The notes: generated from the letters alone by a model not told the origin. Counted from the first letter of the stretch, positions 1 to 7,572 are shown. The stretch: DNA of 7,755 nucleotides from Paraprevotella stercoravium (GCA_018883665.1 JAHLFU010000136.1:1-7755), one strand, 5' to 3'. Program-made: numbers and translations.

Positions 1-3000
1 GGATAGAATCACCGATGTTTGAAAAAGTCTTTGCCAGAATATTGAATTTTCCTTCGTCCCACCCATTATAGTCATTGTCTTTAATATCCTGTAAATGCAG
101 GAAAAGGGCATTGATGCTGGGACATTTTATGTAATTTGTACCTTTAAGAGTTAGAAAAAGGCTATGGAGATAGAATTTATAGGCATCATTTTTGATGAAA
201 ATGCATTTGAACGGCTTTGCAGGGTGTTCTTCGTCGTTTTCATCGTACAGATCTTCCGTACAATTCTGGCAGTATGGGGATTGTTTTGTAATGGCAAATG
301 GCCAGATATCTTTGTCGTCAAAGTCCTTGCCTTTAAAAATTACAGAATTCTTGTAATAAAGGATATTGCCGAGCCTGAGGTAGAAACTGGCGCAGATTAA
401 TCTTCTATTTTCCTTGTTGACCATATTTATCAGAAAATAGAATTCTTTCAAGGTGCGTTTTATGTCGTTTGGCTGGATACCTCCCGTTTGTACTTTTTCC
501 AATATTTGCAGTTTTGCCAACAGTGGCAGGTAAAACAGCTGTAAACTTTCATATCCGCTTATTTTGGAGATGACTGCATGTATTTGCGGATGCTGATGTG
601 GAATTTTGTCCAGCAATTCCATCAGATTGTATGAACGGTCCTTTTCTGAAGTGAAATATACACCCGGTTCTTTTTGCTCGTCCTCGTTCTTGTCAGGGAC
701 GTATTTCACTTTCATTTTCCTGTCATCTTCGTCATCTTGAAAGGTTCTCAGCCCCAGTTTTTCTATGTTTGTGTTTCTGGAGGCTATAATCAGCTCTACT
801 ACCCTGTTGTAGATGAGGAAAGCTTCTTCGTTGAGGTGTTGTTTCTCATAGGTTATGCCAAGACTTAGCATGTTTCTTATGAGTGTAAAGATAATGGATT
901 GTGTCATTTCCTCAGGATGGAGTGTCTGTATGATGGCGATAGCTGCGTCAAACTCAGCTATGGCGGAATCCAGTTCTTCGTCATACATATAAAGTTCCCC
1001 CAGTGTAAAGTGCAGATTTACAAGTTGGGAAATTGAATTTCTGGTTTCTACCTTGTCGCTTTCATAAATTTTCCTCTGTTCAATCAGTTTTCTGAGGTAA
1101 TATTGTTTTACGGCCAGTGACTCATCCAGCGAGAAATTGAAAATGGCTGAAGAATATTCAGAAACCTTTGTGAGAAAGCCTACTTCCTGTGCTATGACCT
1201 TATAAAACCTGAAATCGTATAGTCCGTTGCTGATGACTTTTAGGTCGTTCTGCGACAGGTAATGGAGTATGTCGGTTATGTAGTTTCTCAAGTCAGGCGT
1301 TTTATGTACATCAATCAATTCAGGAGTGCTTGTCAGTGCCCTCCAACTGAAAGAGTGGTTATGGAATTTATAAAGATGGTCAATGAAAAACAAGGTAGAT
1401 ACCAGCAATTTGTCACCATATTGGTGGATGTTACGGTTACTGAATCTGTACAGTATGGGCGTAATCATCCGGCTCATAAGTCCGATGGTGTATTGTTGAT
1501 AAAAGTCGAATTTCAGGAAATACAATGTGTTTGAATATATTTTGATGAATTTTGGCTGGTTCTCCATATAATTCCCTGAATGCTTTTTGATTGATTCGAT
1601 TTTTTCAGGAGAAATTTTCACGATGAAACTTTCCATCAGGTTGATGATTTTTTTGGGAGCCCCTTTCCCTGCATAAGTCAGATAAGTTACAAAGTTCTGC
1701 AGATGCAGCTGTATTTCATTGATGAGGCTGTCAATATGCAGATATTTCTCAGGGTTATGTTGCATTTGTCGTTTCAGATAGTTGCCATATTCTTTGATGG
1801 AATATTCTTTGACTATCTCATGGGGAGGGAATAGCAGTCTGCATACATATTCTTCTGTCCTGCTGCATACATCATGTCTCTTGTTGTTGGGTGTATCGGA
1901 TAAGAAACTGGGTACATTGATAACTTCGTCGAATATACTGCTTAGATATCGGCTTCTGTCAGAGGCATCTGCCAAGGATGCTTCATACATTTCACGTCCG
2001 GCTACGAACAGGAATTTTGCGGGCATGGTTGAAAGGATGTATTTGAGGCTGGAAAGCAAATTGAACATGGCTTCCTGTCTGAGTCTTATGGTGTCCGGCG
2101 AGAAGGAGTCTGTCTTGCTCATTTTGGCTTTCTTGATGTCTTCAGACTCGATTTTGTCCAGCTCGTCAAAAATGATGATGAATTGAGGAATTTGAAACAT
2201 CCATCCTTCTGAAATGTCGGTCATGATGTCGATCAGGCTTTTCTCGATGTCGTGCGTGTCCATTATGGGATAGTTCACTTCTTTTTTCCGGTTAAAGCTG
2301 AATGCCCTGCTCCCGGTTTTGATACCTTCCTCCATCTTTATGCTTGCGGCAATGGAGTCTTGCAGTTTTTTCAAATGCCTGTAGTTCAAATAAGGTGCCC
2401 GCACTTTGTTGATAATAGGGATGTATGCGGTGAGTTTATAGATGAGGACCAGTATGAAGAAAAGCAGCACATGGTTGAAACTGACTCCGATTTGTATCTT
2501 TTCCAGTTCGCTGAGATTATTCTTTGCATTGTCAAAAGGGATATAAAGAAATCCGGTCAAGTATTCCACTCCTAGTTTGAATGAATTATAGATTTCTTCC
2601 AGGATGCATAACATATAGTTTATTGTATCCGTTACGATGTGAAACGTCGAGTGACTGCATGTTTCGAATAGGCTGTTCAGTGAAATTTCTAAGTAATGGC
2701 TGAAATACCAGGCACCAAATGCACATATTATTATCAGTGCTGTTGTCCTTTGCCAATAGAACTTGCCGGTATATATATATTTTTGATATTCGATTTTTAT
2801 ATGATGGGCAATAAGCCTCAATACATCCAGGCTGTTCAGCTCTTCATATCCTAGATTGATCTTGACATAGATTTGACGTGGTTTATTAATGTTGTTGTTT
2901 AAGGTAATCAGTTTGGAGAACCTTTCGGCCAGGAGCCTTACGGTTTTTATAGCATAGTGTGACAGCTTTTTCCATAAGTCCTCTCCTCGCTTTCCATTAA

Positions 3001-3991
3001 GATATTGTGATGACTTTCTTTCTTTGATGATGGGAGACTGAAATATGAAGTACATCGAACTTGCCAGAATTGCGATCTGGAAAGAACCTATCGTAATGAT
3101 GGGACCGGTTGTCGTAAAGCCATAAATGCGTTGGATTATGAATATTATAACGGTGATGATAAGTATGAAAGAACTGAGAATAATCGGGGTAATCGAGTAG
3201 AAAATTATTTTGTCTTGTTTGATGAGATTTTTGAGTTCCTTATTGTCCGGAGAGTCAGGCTTTATGAGGTAAGACTGTATCAGGAGGGAAATGACATGTG
3301 CTTCCCAAAGCAGGAAGATTACGAACATGCAGATTCCCGGAGGAGAAATCAGCCAGTTCTGATCTTTATGGTCAGGACACAGTCTGAAAAGACAGGAAGC
3401 CAATTGTATGATGAATGCCCAATTGGCTGTCTTGATGATGGAAAACAATTTTCCTGTCTGACAAGAGTGGGGGTTTTCTGTCAATAGCTCAAGCATAATG
3501 ATAAAAAACGGATGCTTGAACTGGTTTCTGTAGATTTTTTCTTTTCTCAGTAAGCTGAAGTGATAGAGATAATGACTGGCAAGGAAAATCAGAATCGACA
3601 GGATGATTCCTGTCATGGTATACTCATATCCATTGAAGGATTTCAGAAAGATGGTCAGCAGCATTGTACAGCAAAACAGAATGAAGAAACTCTGTAACTT
3701 CGTGCTGATTTTAATCTTTTTTGAGACTTCATCAAGCACTTTGTTTACGAGGCTTGTTTTGCCCACACCTCTGTTTCCCGTAATCAGGTAAACGCCCGAG
3801 CGGATTTCTCTCTGGCCAAGAATACTTCTCAGCCTGTTTCTTATAGATTTCCGGCCAATGAATTTGTCTGCATCTTCGTTCTGGAAGTTGTTATGCTGGA
3901 AACTGAAGTTATGCAGTTCTATGTAAAGAGTCGATTTCTTGGCCGAGAATATACTCTCTTCATCGTTTGGATGGTTTTCCTCAGTACTCAT
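1..3991 (-). CDS. KAP-like P-loop NTPase with transmembrane insertion and C-terminal TPR-like repeats (partial, 3' end outside window)
   Basis: The frame is open for 1330 codons from ATG at 3991 to the left edge, with no stop. Residues 41-79 read as an F-x-GR lead-in and Walker A (GNRGVGKT, 72-79). Walker B (FIIIFDEL, acidic D609-E610) comes about 530 residues later. The gap holds hydrophobic segments near residues 100-117, 124-145, 186-205, 213-238, 261-288, 297-316, 416-434 and 505-527, roughly eight helices, split by a soluble part (about 317-415). Membrane helices between Walker A and B define many KAP NTPases; eight is more than the two or four usually described. Then come a sensor-1-like strand (KFLFVAGREM, 659-668), a lid-like GAPKKIINLME (777-787), a winged-helix-like stretch (about 850-905) and TPR-like pairs (about 985-1070, perhaps 1145-1215). 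Upstream the frame stays open to about 4057 without another ATG, so 3991 is the likely start. No clear SD. Probable role: membrane-bound ATP-driven switch; its target is unknown. Family assignment rests on architecture, not on a search. Confidence 0.85.
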   Translation of the reverse strand, partial: MSTEENHPNDEESIFSAKKSTLYIELHNFSFQHNNFQNEDADKFIGRKSIRNRLRSILGQREIRSGVYLITGNRGVGKTSLVNKVLDEVSKKIKISTKLQSFFILFCCTMLLTIFLKSFNGYEYTMTGIILSILIFLASHYLYHFSLLRKEKIYRNQFKHPFFIIMLELLTENPHSCQTGKLFSIIKTANWAFIIQLASCLFRLCPDHKDQNWLISPPGICMFVIFLLWEAHVISLLIQSYLIKPDSPDNKELKNLIKQDKIIFYSITPIILSSFILIITVIIFIIQRIYGFTTTGPIITIGSFQIAILASSMYFIFQSPIIKERKSSQYLNGKRGEDLWKKLSHYAIKTVRLLAERFSKLITLNNNINKPRQIYVKINLGYEELNSLDVLRLIAHHIKIEYQKYIYTGKFYWQRTTALIIICAFGAWYFSHYLEISLNSLFETCSHSTFHIVTDTINYMLCILEEIYNSFKLGVEYLTGFLYIPFDNAKNNLSELEKIQIGVSFNHVLLFFILVLIYKLTAYIPIINKVRAPYLNYRHLKKLQDSIAASIKMEEGIKTGSRAFSFNRKKEVNYPIMDTHDIEKSLIDIMTDISEGWMFQIPQFIIIFDELDKIESEDIKKAKMSKTDSFSPDTIRLRQEAMFNLLSSLKYILSTMPAKFLFVAGREMYEASLADASDRSRYLSSIFDEVINVPSFLSDTPNNKRHDVCSRTEEYVCRLLFPPHEIVKEYSIKEYGNYLKRQMQHNPEKYLHIDSLINEIQLHLQNFVTYLTYAGKGAPKKIINLMESFIVKISPEKIESIKKHSGNYMENQPKFIKIYSNTLYFLKFDFYQQYTIGLMSRMITPILYRFSNRNIHQYGDKLLVSTLFFIDHLYKFHNHSFSWRALTSTPELIDVHKTPDLRNYITDILHYLSQNDLKVISNGLYDFRFYKVIAQEVGFLTKVSEYSSAIFNFSLDESLAVKQYYLRKLIEQRKIYESDKVETRNSISQLVNLHFTLGELYMYDEELDSAIAEFDAAIAIIQTLHPEEMTQSIIFTLIRNMLSLGITYEKQHLNEEAFLIYNRVVELIIASRNTNIEKLGLRTFQDDEDDRKMKVKYVPDKNEDEQKEPGVYFTSEKDRSYNLMELLDKIPHQHPQIHAVISKISGYESLQLFYLPLLAKLQILEKVQTGGIQPNDIKRTLKEFYFLINMVNKENRRLICASFYLRLGNILYYKNSVIFKGKDFDDKDIWPFAITKQSPYCQNCTEDLYDENDEEHPAKPFKCIFIKNDAYKFYLHSLFLTLKGTNYIKCPSINALFLHLQDIKDNDYNGWDEGKFNILAKTFSNIGDSI

Positions 3992-4100
3992 GTGTGTTAT
4001 CAGGTATAAGTTAAGATTCAGTGTTCTTTTTTTCTTTTCTTGATTAAGGATGTTTCATGTAATGATAAGTCACTCAACGGGTGATGGGTTCTGTCTGCCT
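3992..4100 (-). other. Short leader region before the KAP-like gene
   Basis: This stretch lies between the HEPN remnant and the large NTPase start. Reading the minus strand, it contains an A/G-rich tract (complement of 4023-4044) ending about 30 nt before the ATG. No TAnnTTTG box and no purine-rich SD at normal spacing were found. A-rich leaders can aid translation in Bacteroidota, so this may be the 5' leader, but it could equally be decayed HEPN coding sequence. Transcription may come through from the promoter upstream of the nucleotidyltransferase. Confidence 0.3.
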
Positions 4101-4252
4101 TTACTTGTTGTGTGTTATACATTCGGTTATGTATCTTGCGTTGTAATATCCTCCTTCTGTGTTGTAGTCCGCTTCTTTCAGCGTGTCTACGGCACGTTCC
4201 AGCCGATAGTCCACTATCGCTCTTCTGCTTTCCTCGTAAGCCTCTCTTTCAT
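4101..4252 (-). pseudogene. Truncated, frameshifted HEPN-domain protein (HepT-like toxin remnant)
   Basis: The nucleotidyltransferase stop overlaps an ATG (TTATGA, ATG at 4252-4250), the coupling seen in MNT/HEPN pairs. From this ATG the frame reads MKERLTRKAEER and stops at 4216-4214. In the adjacent frame the sequence continues as IVDYRLERAVDTLKEAD...GGYYNA, which closely resembles the first helices of HEPN proteins (YRLERA...TL.EA....GxYNAAVNRLYY). It ends at TAA 4103-4101. Adding one A at CGATAG (about 4217) would join the two parts into roughly 50 residues, against about 110-135 for a usual family member. A further frame shows NRMYN (about 4134-4120), echoing the family NRLYY, so a second frameshift is possible. 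The catalytic R-x4-6-H of HEPN ribonucleases lies further on and is missing. The toxin is therefore almost certainly inactive. Assignment is from recalled family pattern. Confidence 0.7.
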
Positions 4253-4560
4253 AAGGCGATCCCTTCTTTTTGTATGTTTATACTGAACGGAGTCGTGACT
4301 TTTTCCCAAAGGCAGCGTAGCACAATATGAGGTGAGATGATAACCCCACAGTCCAGTTCCACCTCATAAAGCTGTCTTGCGATTTCCAGTTTACGCTTCT
4401 CAAACGGTTGTTCGCTGTCCTCCAGAAGAATCAGCAGGTCAATATCCGAGTCAGGTCCGGCTTCTCCGCGCGCTTCCGAACCGTAGAGCACTGTTTTTGC
4501 CGTTGGGGCTATGCGGTGCATCACTTCTGAGATTCTTTTTATGATGTCAGGGTGTCTCAT
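4249..4560 (-). CDS. Minimal nucleotidyltransferase (MNT), MntA-like antitoxin
   Basis: This 103-residue protein is a full-length minimal nucleotidyltransferase of the Pol-beta superfamily. The signature GSEARGE...DSDIDLLI is clear: G27-S28 followed by the metal-binding pair D39 and D41. D70 in VELDCGVIIS is the likely third acidic residue. In studied type VII toxin-antitoxin pairs, the MntA partner inactivates a HEPN ribonuclease (HepT) by adding AMP to it. The C-terminus (QKEGIAL) looks like a normal family ending rather than a truncation. Its stop codon overlaps the start of a HEPN remnant by the ATGA arrangement, which fits translational coupling. A candidate -7 box lies about 28 nt upstream of the start; no SD is evident. 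With the partner broken, this may be an orphan antitoxin that survived the loss of its toxin, or it may act on another HEPN in trans. Confidence 0.93.
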   Translation of the reverse strand: MRHPDIIKRISEVMHRIAPTAKTVLYGSEARGEAGPDSDIDLLILLEDSEQPFEKRKLEIARQLYEVELDCGVIISPHIVLRCLWEKVTTPFSINIQKEGIAL

Positions 4561-4587
4561 TTCTGCCAGTCTGGATTATACTTTTCG

Positions 4588-4595
4588 CAAATTTA
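4588..4595 (-). promoter_or_regulatory. Candidate Bacteroidales -7 promoter box for the nucleotidyltransferase
   Basis: On the minus strand these bases read TAAATTTG, an exact match to the TAnnTTTG -7 consensus of the Bacteroidetes primary sigma factor. They would place transcription start some 20 nt before the ATG at 4560. The expected TTTG -33 element is not present at the right distance, so the match could be chance in AT-rich DNA. If real, it would serve the nucleotidyltransferase and possibly the KAP-like gene downstream. Confidence 0.45.
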
Positions 4596-4697
4596 CGGAA
4601 AGTTTTGAATTATCCGTGTTTTTTGGGGGATTTTCAATGCGATACCGTTGTTCCGTATGCGACTGAAAAGACTTGTGCCATTATCTAAGACTTAAGT

Positions 4698-4730
4698 TTT
4701 CTGCATGGAGTTATTTTATGAAAGCAGAAA
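4698..4730. repeat. Inverted repeat, 7-bp arms
   Basis: TTTCTGC at 4698-4704 pairs perfectly with GCAGAAA at 4724-4730 across a 19-nt loop. The long loop and lack of a T-tract argue against an intrinsic terminator. It could be an operator-like site in front of the nucleotidyltransferase, but a 7-bp chance repeat is also plausible. Confidence 0.3.
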
Positions 4731-4734
4731 GCTC

Positions 4735-4752
4735 AAATCACTTCATTGATTT
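4735..4752. repeat. Inverted repeat AAATCA-N6-TGATTT
   Basis: AAATCA (4735-4740) and TGATTT (4747-4752) form a perfect 6-bp dyad with a 6-nt spacer, adjacent to the 4698-4730 repeat. A dyad of this size fits a dimeric repressor site, which would be in keeping with an autoregulated toxin-antitoxin promoter, but it is about 140 bp upstream of the candidate -7 box. Confidence 0.3.
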
Positions 4753-4821
4753 CGTCTGATTGTCAAAGTAAAATCCTTTCTTTCGCCACATTCCAGATGA
4801 AGAGCCTGTTCCCGGATGAGT

Positions 4822-4855
4822 GCGGGCGTCCTCCCGCCGCTTCGCATGAAGAAGC
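4822..4855 (-). terminator. Tandem GC-rich hairpins after the 889-residue gene (weak terminator candidate)
   Basis: Two neighbouring stems lie about 50-80 nt past the stop codon at 4903. GCTTC/GAAGC (4839-4843 with 4851-4855, 7-nt loop) is followed on the minus strand by GCGGG/CCCGC (4822-4826 with 4833-4837, 6-nt loop). The patch is clearly richer in G+C than its surroundings. There is no T-run after it on either strand, so a standard intrinsic terminator is not supported. It could slow polymerase or stabilise the 3' end of the transcript. Confidence 0.3.
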
Positions 4856-4902
4856 ACTTCCCTCCCTGTTAAATGTCATGGCTATTTGAGAATGCCAGCA
4901 TT

Positions 4903-7572
4903 TTATTGCATGTTGTTGTGGATGGAAATGTGAGTTCTTTCCGATTGCTCCGGCTGGCTTTCCTTGGAATATTGTTCTCCGTTTCTTATGAAAAATGTGC
5001 AGTAAAGCAGCAGACCGGTTAATATGGCGATGATAATGGTGGTAACTATTTTGTTCGTGTTCCGCGTAATCAGCTGCAATAGAATGATGAAATATCCGAA
5101 ACACGTGCAGATGCCGAAAATAAGGCTTAGTGTGTCCGATGAAGCAATGTCCCCGATTTTTTCCATGCTTATGGTGGCTATTGCCAGAAAAGCCGCGAAG
5201 ATTCCGAGAATCTGAACTGTTTCCCTTTTGTTGTCGGTCAGCTGCACTTTCATTTCTTGAGTCAGGCTTTTCACCTTCTCATCCAGATTTGTTTCCGTTT
5301 CCTTCTTTATATTCTTCAGATTCGTTTCCTGGAGAGTGATGAAATGCTGGTAGTACTTATGATAGAAGTCAGTTGTAAGCAGTTGGATGCGTGATGAGAA
5401 AGCATTATACCTCCTCTTCAGATTGATTAAGTCTATAGGAGGCTGCCATGTTGAGGAAATGAAAATTATGTTCTTGCTGTTCTTGTCTTCGGGATTGAAT
5501 GTAATATTTTCATCAGAAATGCGTTCCAGTTTAAATTTTTCTTCTCCGTTTGATTTTGCCGGTTCATTCCTGAAAAAGCAGTCCTGAAAGAATGAACTGT
5601 AGTTCATGCAGTAGGTGCCTGCCTCAATGCTGGCTATCAGCTTTTCAAAGTGCTTGAGCAGTATTTCGGCCAGTCTGAGATATTTGAATCCGGTGTCATA
5701 ATTACCGTCTTCAAATTTAGCCTTGTTGATGAAGGAACTTTCTAATACGTCGAGCAGCCATTTTATATGTTTGATGATGAAAGCGCACGACAGCATGTCT
5801 TTCCCGTCATTCTGTCTTATGAAATAGTCTACATCCTCCAGATACTCATCGTTTCTTTTTCCTTTGATATCAGTCTTCAGCTTTTTGATATACCTTCCGT
5901 ACTTTCCGAAGTGATAGATGAAATTCAGGTAGATGACATTGTTGTAGTTATAGACATTATAATACTTCTTGCCCGATATTTCGTATGCAGGCTGCTCAAT
6001 GATGCGTTCCAGATCAGCAAACAGTGCCCTGTAATCAGTCTGCGATTCGCATATCAGCCTTGTGAAAAGCTTTTCGTATCCTTTGAATGCGAGTTCGTCC
6101 TCTTGAACGCTGATTTCCTTGTTCAGAAGGTCATTGAATCTGTCATCTATGTAGTTTGCCGCAAACTGTCTCCTGACCTCTTTTTCTATGTCGAAGCACG
6201 GGTATTCGCTCTTGTACGATGTTTCTGTTTCTGCGTCATTCCCGTATCTTGCAGTATAGGTCATGTGCTCGTTCTTGTAGGTTTTCTCCCACATTTTCAG
6301 CAGCAGAATATCCGTTTTGATTTTGAGCAGACGGATGGTTTCCTTGAGGTCGTCCACGTGGTCCTGGTTGATGTAGGGTGCATTTCTTTTTATGGATTCC
6401 AGCAGATCGGGAAATCTGTATGCAGTGTTCTCTGCGGAAGAATCCGGAGCGGGCGACAGCAGCGAATGCAGCTTCATCAGCAGTTTGAAGTTCTTGTCCG
6501 AAGCGATATAGTTATGGTCGATCAGGCACATTTCCAGCAGCAGTCTGAACAGATATTCCATGATGTTTGCAAAAGCCATCGGTGCGGCAAGCAGCGTCCG
6601 GCTGCATGAAATGTATTCCTTTTCATAGTCGATCGGATATCTCTCGTCTTCTTCAAAATGATGCTGGTGCCTTTTTGCTTCAGAGTAAGACTTTACTTTT
6701 TCATTGAATACCTGATAGTCATACAGCATTCTGTCTATGTTGAGGTACATGTTGAAAGGATGCTCGTCTTTTTCTCCGGTATCCGTGCTGCGATCTATGA
6801 GTGGCAGTATGATACTGTTGATCAGGTTTACATTTGTTTTCTTGGTTATAAAATCGGTAGTGTCGGTCAGGAACTGGTCGAATGTCAGGTTGTTTGAATC
6901 TCCAGCTTCATACTGTTTGTTCTCAATATTATATTTGCGGATTTTGTTGTATTTCTGGTCAACTTGGTTGTAATTTCCGCATTCTGAACTTTTGGGGATG
7001 TCGTAGGTCAGATATTCTCCTTTGAGCAGCGATTGGCAGAGGTTGTTAAAAAGCAATGCAAGAAAATCCAGATAGTCGGTTTGCACGACTCCCTCGTCCG
7101 GATTTCTGTAAAGATATTTGATGTATGCGCTGCTGTATTTTTCCAGGTTCTTCTCCTTTATATTGTCGTTATAGTTGAAAATAAGATTGCAGCAGGCTTC
7201 TATGTATTTTTCCAGATTCTCATTGTCTAGCATAAAGCTTTTGGCGTACGCGTCTGCTACATCATGGAAAAACCTTCTTATGTTATAGTAGTCAAAAAAG
7301 TAGGAATCCGTTTTTTCTTCGTTCAATTCGTTCCTTACCCACGTAATCTTTCCCTCTTGCTCATCCACCGCAATGGATGTGTTTATGATTTCACCTTCTA
7401 ACGTTATTTTTATTACGGATATCGTGTTTAAAAGTTCTTCCGTTAGGTTCTTGAAGACGACATATCTGCGTCTTCTGTTAAAGTTGTTCCGGATCAGTTT
7501 CTCATAGAACCTGTTCTCAAGAGGCGAGCATTTCACCAGATCCTTGAACTGTTCATAGTAGCTTTGGGCCAT
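4903..7572 (-). CDS. Large helical protein of unknown family with C-terminal coiled coil and three transmembrane helices
   Basis: This 889-residue protein matches no family I can name. Residues 1-700 look soluble, charged and mostly helical, rich in Lys, Glu, Asn and Tyr, with no signal peptide. At 701-725 a distinctive box reads IIFISSTWQPPIDL, leading into a coiled coil (about 736-783, many Lys/Glu/Gln). Three hydrophobic segments follow at about 787-803, 814-834 and 842-862, then a polar 27-residue tail. The layout suggests a large cytoplasmic body tethered to the inner membrane by its C-terminus. The start at 7572 is the first in-frame ATG after a stop at 7623-7621. It lacks a nearby SD: the GGAG motif upstream sits correctly for a different, 14-codon frame. 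The gene lies 34 nt after another minus-strand gene, so co-transcription is likely. The large KAP-like membrane NTPase downstream is a plausible partner, but that is inference from proximity. Confidence 0.9.
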   Translation of the reverse strand: MAQSYYEQFKDLVKCSPLENRFYEKLIRNNFNRRRRYVVFKNLTEELLNTISVIKITLEGEIINTSIAVDEQEGKITWVRNELNEEKTDSYFFDYYNIRRFFHDVADAYAKSFMLDNENLEKYIEACCNLIFNYNDNIKEKNLEKYSSAYIKYLYRNPDEGVVQTDYLDFLALLFNNLCQSLLKGEYLTYDIPKSSECGNYNQVDQKYNKIRKYNIENKQYEAGDSNNLTFDQFLTDTTDFITKKTNVNLINSIILPLIDRSTDTGEKDEHPFNMYLNIDRMLYDYQVFNEKVKSYSEAKRHQHHFEEDERYPIDYEKEYISCSRTLLAAPMAFANIMEYLFRLLLEMCLIDHNYIASDKNFKLLMKLHSLLSPAPDSSAENTAYRFPDLLESIKRNAPYINQDHVDDLKETIRLLKIKTDILLLKMWEKTYKNEHMTYTARYGNDAETETSYKSEYPCFDIEKEVRRQFAANYIDDRFNDLLNKEISVQEDELAFKGYEKLFTRLICESQTDYRALFADLERIIEQPAYEISGKKYYNVYNYNNVIYLNFIYHFGKYGRYIKKLKTDIKGKRNDEYLEDVDYFIRQNDGKDMLSCAFIIKHIKWLLDVLESSFINKAKFEDGNYDTGFKYLRLAEILLKHFEKLIASIEAGTYCMNYSSFFQDCFFRNEPAKSNGEEKFKLERISDENITFNPEDKNSKNIIFISSTWQPPIDLINLKRRYNAFSSRIQLLTTDFYHKYYQHFITLQETNLKNIKKETETNLDEKVKSLTQEMKVQLTDNKRETVQILGIFAAFLAIATISMEKIGDIASSDTLSLIFGICTCFGYFIILLQLITRNTNKIVTTIIIAILTGLLLYCTFFIRNGEQYSKESQPEQSERTHISIHNNMQ

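Larger units (their letters stand above)
4561..4902. other. Intergenic region without a convincing gene
   Basis: These roughly 340 bases separate the stop of the 889-residue gene from the nucleotidyltransferase. They hold a GC-rich patch with two small hairpins near the upstream gene's end, two further short inverted repeats near 4698-4752, and a candidate promoter box next to the nucleotidyltransferase. An open frame on the minus strand (5104-4763) crosses this region but most of it lies inside the 889-residue gene in another frame, and it shows no recognisable domain. The spacer marks a break between two transcription units. Confidence 0.6.

Noticed and set aside
2771..2782. TA-rich run inside the NTPase gene
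   Set aside because: It encodes a Tyr/Ile-rich stretch in frame and is too short to be a meaningful tandem repeat.
1782..3487. Plus-strand open frames (1782-2186, 2252-2575, 3131-3487)
   Set aside because: They are antisense to the continuous KAP-like reading frame, which has Walker motifs and membrane helices, and they contain no recognisable motif.
4050..4330. Two overlapping plus-strand open frames opposite the MNT/HEPN region
   Set aside because: They are antisense to the nucleotidyltransferase end and HEPN remnant and have low-complexity Ser/Phe/Leu composition.
4763..5104. 113-codon minus-strand open frame
   Set aside because: Two thirds of it overlaps the membrane helices of the 889-residue protein in another frame; its His/Ser-rich sequence has no domain and no start signal.
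6512..6547. Possible HEPN-type catalytic R...H in the 889-residue protein (R343, H353)
   Set aside because: The spacing is nine residues rather than the R-x4-6-H of HEPN ribonucleases, and surrounding residues give no further support.
5767..6609. 280-codon plus-strand open frame opposite the 889-residue gene
   Set aside because: It lies wholly antisense to a convincing gene, has a Phe/Val/Cys-rich composition typical of a reverse-strand shadow, and shows no domain.
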